Shown: positions 62,006-64,000 of the stretch, piece by piece | Layout of the letters: each line of letters begins with the position of its first letter | Position numbering within the stretch: the stretch's first letter is position 1 | Source of the DNA: Slackia equolifaciens | Lineage (GTDB): Bacteria; Actinomycetota; Coriobacteriia; Coriobacteriales; Eggerthellaceae | Assembly: GCF_003725995.1 (NCBI RefSeq) | Contig: NZ_QIBX01000012.1 | Location: forward strand, 20,733 to 84,732 | Reading direction: 5' to 3' | Length of the DNA stretch: 64,000 nt | Translations under genes and position numbers: made by a program | The notes under the pieces: model-generated | Seen by the model: the letters and a program-made list of their open reading frames with translations, nothing else | Databases searched by the model: none | What the model was told of the DNA's origin: nothing

Positions 62006-63112
62006 CTATGATAATGTTCCGTTAAGCAGGATATCAGCAATTCTTGCTGATGCTCTACCATCCCCATATGGATTTGAAGCGCAAGACATCTTCTCGTACG
62101 CCTTAGAGCTACTTAGCAATTTATCGCATTCGTTATAAATTGCAGCCTCATCCGTACCAACAAGCTTGAGCGTTCCAGCAGCAACTCCTTCGGGGCGCTC
62201 TGTGGTATCGCGCATTACCAATACGGGCTTTCCGAGCGAAGGTGCTTCTTCTTGGATGCCGCCGCTATCTGTTAATACAATATATGCCCTTGAAAGAAAG
62301 TTATGAAAATCGAGAACATCCAGCGGTTCAATCAACTTGATCCTATCGCATCCAGATAACTCCTCGTCAGCAATCGAGCGAACAACCGGATTCATATGGA
62401 TGGGATAGATGGCCTTCACATCATTATGAGTCTCTACAATTTTGCGAATTGCACGAAACATATGATGCATTGGCTCGCCAATATTCTCTCTTCTATGAGC
62501 CGTAACGAGCAGCAATCGCGAATCCGAGGCCCATCGCAGCATTTCATGATCATAATTGCATCGAACGGTTGTTTTAAGGGCATCAATTCCAGTATTCCCC
62601 GTAACGTAAATCGAATCACTTGATTTACCCTCAGCCATCAAATTTCGTTTTGCTCTCTCCGTTGGAGCAAAGTAATACTTTGAAAAAATATCAACAGCCT
62701 GTCGATTAAATTCTTCAGGAAAAGGTGAATACATATTGTATGTCCGAAGTCCCGCTTCAACATGGCCTACAGGAATATGCTTGTAGAATGCAGCAAGTCC
62801 AGCTGCAAAACTGGTTGTTGTGTCACCATGCACCAACACAACATCAGGCAAAGAATCGTCGAGAACGGAGGCAATGTTGACCAAAACCTTTGCCGTGATA
62901 TCAAATAGAGTCTGACCCTGTTTCATGATAGCAAGATCATAATCGGGCTTCACATTAAACACTTCTAGTACCTGGTCCAGCATCTCGCGATGCTGCCCGG
63001 TAACACAGACACAAACCTCTAAACCATCTCGAGACTTTAGCTCGTTAACCAACGGACACATTTTAATCGCTTCGGGACGGGTCCCAAAAACAACAAGAAT
63101 CTTCTTAACCAT
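62006..63112 (-). CDS. wecB: UDP-N-acetylglucosamine 2-epimerase (non-hydrolysing)
   Basis: 368 aa, standard. Motifs: FGTRPEAIKMCPL, VTGQHREMLDQVL, VLVHGDTTTSF, GHVEAGLRT, TAHRRENIGEP and TDSGGIQEEAPSLGKPVLVMRDTTERPEG. It makes UDP-ManNAc for teichoic-type or capsular polymers. AT-rich like the rest of the block. It is followed 13 nt later by the GT2-TagF gene. The ribosome site before the ATG is weak (AAAGGTTTGAGCC). Confidence 0.94.
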   Translation of the reverse strand: MVKKILVVFGTRPEAIKMCPLVNELKSRDGLEVCVCVTGQHREMLDQVLEVFNVKPDYDLAIMKQGQTLFDITAKVLVNIASVLDDSLPDVVLVHGDTTTSFAAGLAAFYKHIPVGHVEAGLRTYNMYSPFPEEFNRQAVDIFSKYYFAPTERAKRNLMAEGKSSDSIYVTGNTGIDALKTTVRCNYDHEMLRWASDSRLLLVTAHRRENIGEPMHHMFRAIRKIVETHNDVKAIYPIHMNPVVRSIADEELSGCDRIKLIEPLDVLDFHNFLSRAYIVLTDSGGIQEEAPSLGKPVLVMRDTTERPEGVAAGTLKLVGTDEAAIYNECDKLLSSSKAYEKMSCASNPYGDGRASARIADILLNGTLS

Positions 63113-63135
63113 GGCTCAAACCTTTGTTCCTTGCC

Positions 63136-64000
63136 CTACCCTTTTATGAGTACCACTTTTTGATTATATTCCTGCTTGTTTGCGTTATTGAAGCAAGTCG
63201 ATATTTGATTACCTTGTAAAATCTGGTGCCACATTTTATTCTGATTTGGCGTATCGCCCCAAAAAAAACCAATGTGGCAATCTATAAAGCCGTTCGTCTT
63301 AAAAAAGATTATATCCCCCTTTTTCGCCTTCCCACTTTTAAGCATCGATGCGACATTGTTGAAAGTGTATATCCTTGCTCCAGAGTCAATGGCGTAGCCG
63401 TACCATCTCCAAGCATTGATGTAGCTTCCGCCCCCAGGACCACCAGACCATGGTGAATGATTATTGTTTTTTGCTATTGGCCCCAAATCCCCGCCTGCAG
63501 AACGGTACGCATGCGCAACGAATCCCGTACAATTCATTCCGGTAAAGCCATCAGAACGAGGAGCACCCTTAGGATACATACACGTAGATACTGAAAATCC
63601 ACTGGAGTATTTCGTTCCGAGATAATATCCATAGTATTCGTGGTCCTCCAGCCAGTCAACCAGCGTATTCCGAGGCACATCCAACACCTTGTCCGCAGAA
63701 TAAGCGGCATTGGTTATGCGCCCATCAGAGCCAAAGTCATATTGAACCCCATTTATGGTTGTTCTTCCAGTCGCCATAGTGCCGTCCGACTTAAAATATG
63801 ACCACTTGCCGTCAGAGTTCCATCTAACCCATCCGGTGACCATGCGGGACTGCTCGTCGAAGTAGTAGCGCTTGCCGTCGATGTCGTGCCCCCACTTCAG
63901 GGCGCGGAAGAACCACGCGTCGGGATCGAAGTAGTAGCGGCTGCCGCCGACCGTCTGCCAGCCGCTCACGGCGGCGCCGTCCGGCCCGAAGTAGGACTTC
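63136..64000 (-). CDS. Surface hydrolase, C-terminal part: glucan-binding-type repeats and NlpC/P60-like domain
   Basis: Open from the window edge (start outside). The visible N-terminal part has cell-wall/glucan-binding repeats of about 20 residues (SGWQTVGGSRYYFDPD, IDGKRYYFDEQSRMVTGW, DGKWSYFKSDGTMATG). From about 110 residues before the middle to the end is a cysteine-hydrolase domain: GMNCTGFVAHAYRSAGG holds the likely catalytic Cys, and KKGDIIFFK with CHIGFFWG the His region, in NlpC/P60 style. It is probably exported and acts on peptidoglycan. GC content rises sharply in the repeat part, pointing to a mosaic gene. Confidence 0.8.
   Translation of the reverse strand, partial: KSYFGPDGAAVSGWQTVGGSRYYFDPDAWFFRALKWGHDIDGKRYYFDEQSRMVTGWVRWNSDGKWSYFKSDGTMATGRTTINGVQYDFGSDGRITNAAYSADKVLDVPRNTLVDWLEDHEYYGYYLGTKYSSGFSVSTCMYPKGAPRSDGFTGMNCTGFVAHAYRSAGGDLGPIAKNNNHSPWSGGPGGGSYINAWRWYGYAIDSGARIYTFNNVASMLKSGKAKKGDIIFFKTNGFIDCHIGFFWGDTPNQNKMWHQILQGNQISTCFNNANKQEYNQKVVLIKG

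Overview
This 64 kb window looks like chromosome of a GC-rich, anaerobic, probably gut-associated actinobacterium of class Coriobacteriia, most likely family Eggerthellaceae. The basis is a LuxR regulator with a long polytopic membrane N-terminus (typical of that family), many CoA-linked redox genes, fixABCX, and housekeeping genes in a high-GC setting. The genus cannot be fixed from the sequence.

Region 1 (1-15.96 kb) holds CoA and hydroaromatic metabolism: the tail of a CaiB-like CoA-transferase, an acyl-CoA ligase, a LysR regulator, two acyl-CoA dehydrogenases, a type I dehydroquinase (aroD), a YdiB-like quinate/shikimate dehydrogenase, a type II dehydroquinase (aroQ), a hydroxypyruvate-isomerase-like TIM barrel, a 2x[4Fe-4S] ferredoxin, an enoyl-CoA hydratase, a permease and an MBL-fold hydrolase. 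Region 2 (16.0-20.9 kb) is a compact minus-strand operon built around a VirD4/TraG-like ATPase, a second VirD4-like protein that lacks a Walker A motif and is split by a frameshift, a zincin-motif protein with a Gly/Asp-rich tail, and small proteins. Region 3 (21.2-38.4 kb) is a cai/fix-like block: MFS, caiA, caiB, caiC, MaoC hydratase, MFS, divergent LuxR, fixABCX, another CaiA-like acyl-CoA dehydrogenase and a divergent TetR.

Together regions 1 and 3 have nearly the gene content of the E. coli ydi locus (ydiB-aroD, CoA-transferase, acyl-CoA dehydrogenase, ETF, FixCX-like, acyl-CoA ligase, MFS) combined with the cai/fix locus. This suggests that a hydroaromatic or enoic acid is activated with CoA and used as an electron acceptor, with electrons supplied through FixABCX. 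The substrate is inference.

Region 4 (39.2-49.7 kb) is housekeeping: ndk, a TPR protein, cyclophilin, three tRNAs (Arg, Pro, Gly), an RlmD/RumA-type methyltransferase, a universal stress protein, rdgB, rph, murI and a large membrane protein. Region 5 (49.7-57 kb) is an accessory graveyard: a broken AAA-ATPase-like gene, a 68-bp perfect palindrome, a frameshifted DUF1828-type pair, IS30-like and IstB remnants, an AT-rich nuclease-helicase gene and a complete IS256-type element. Region 6 (57.2-64 kb) is an AT-rich cell-surface polysaccharide block: a CgeB-like glycosyltransferase, a GT2-TagF fusion, wecB, and the tail of a repeat-bearing NlpC/P60-like surface hydrolase.

Non-coding structure worth attention includes a nested inverted-repeat array at 32.3-32.7 kb, a second repeat family at 44.6-44.9 kb, copies of the tRNA-Arg 3' end at 41.85-42.04 kb, and several operator-like dyads next to regulator genes.
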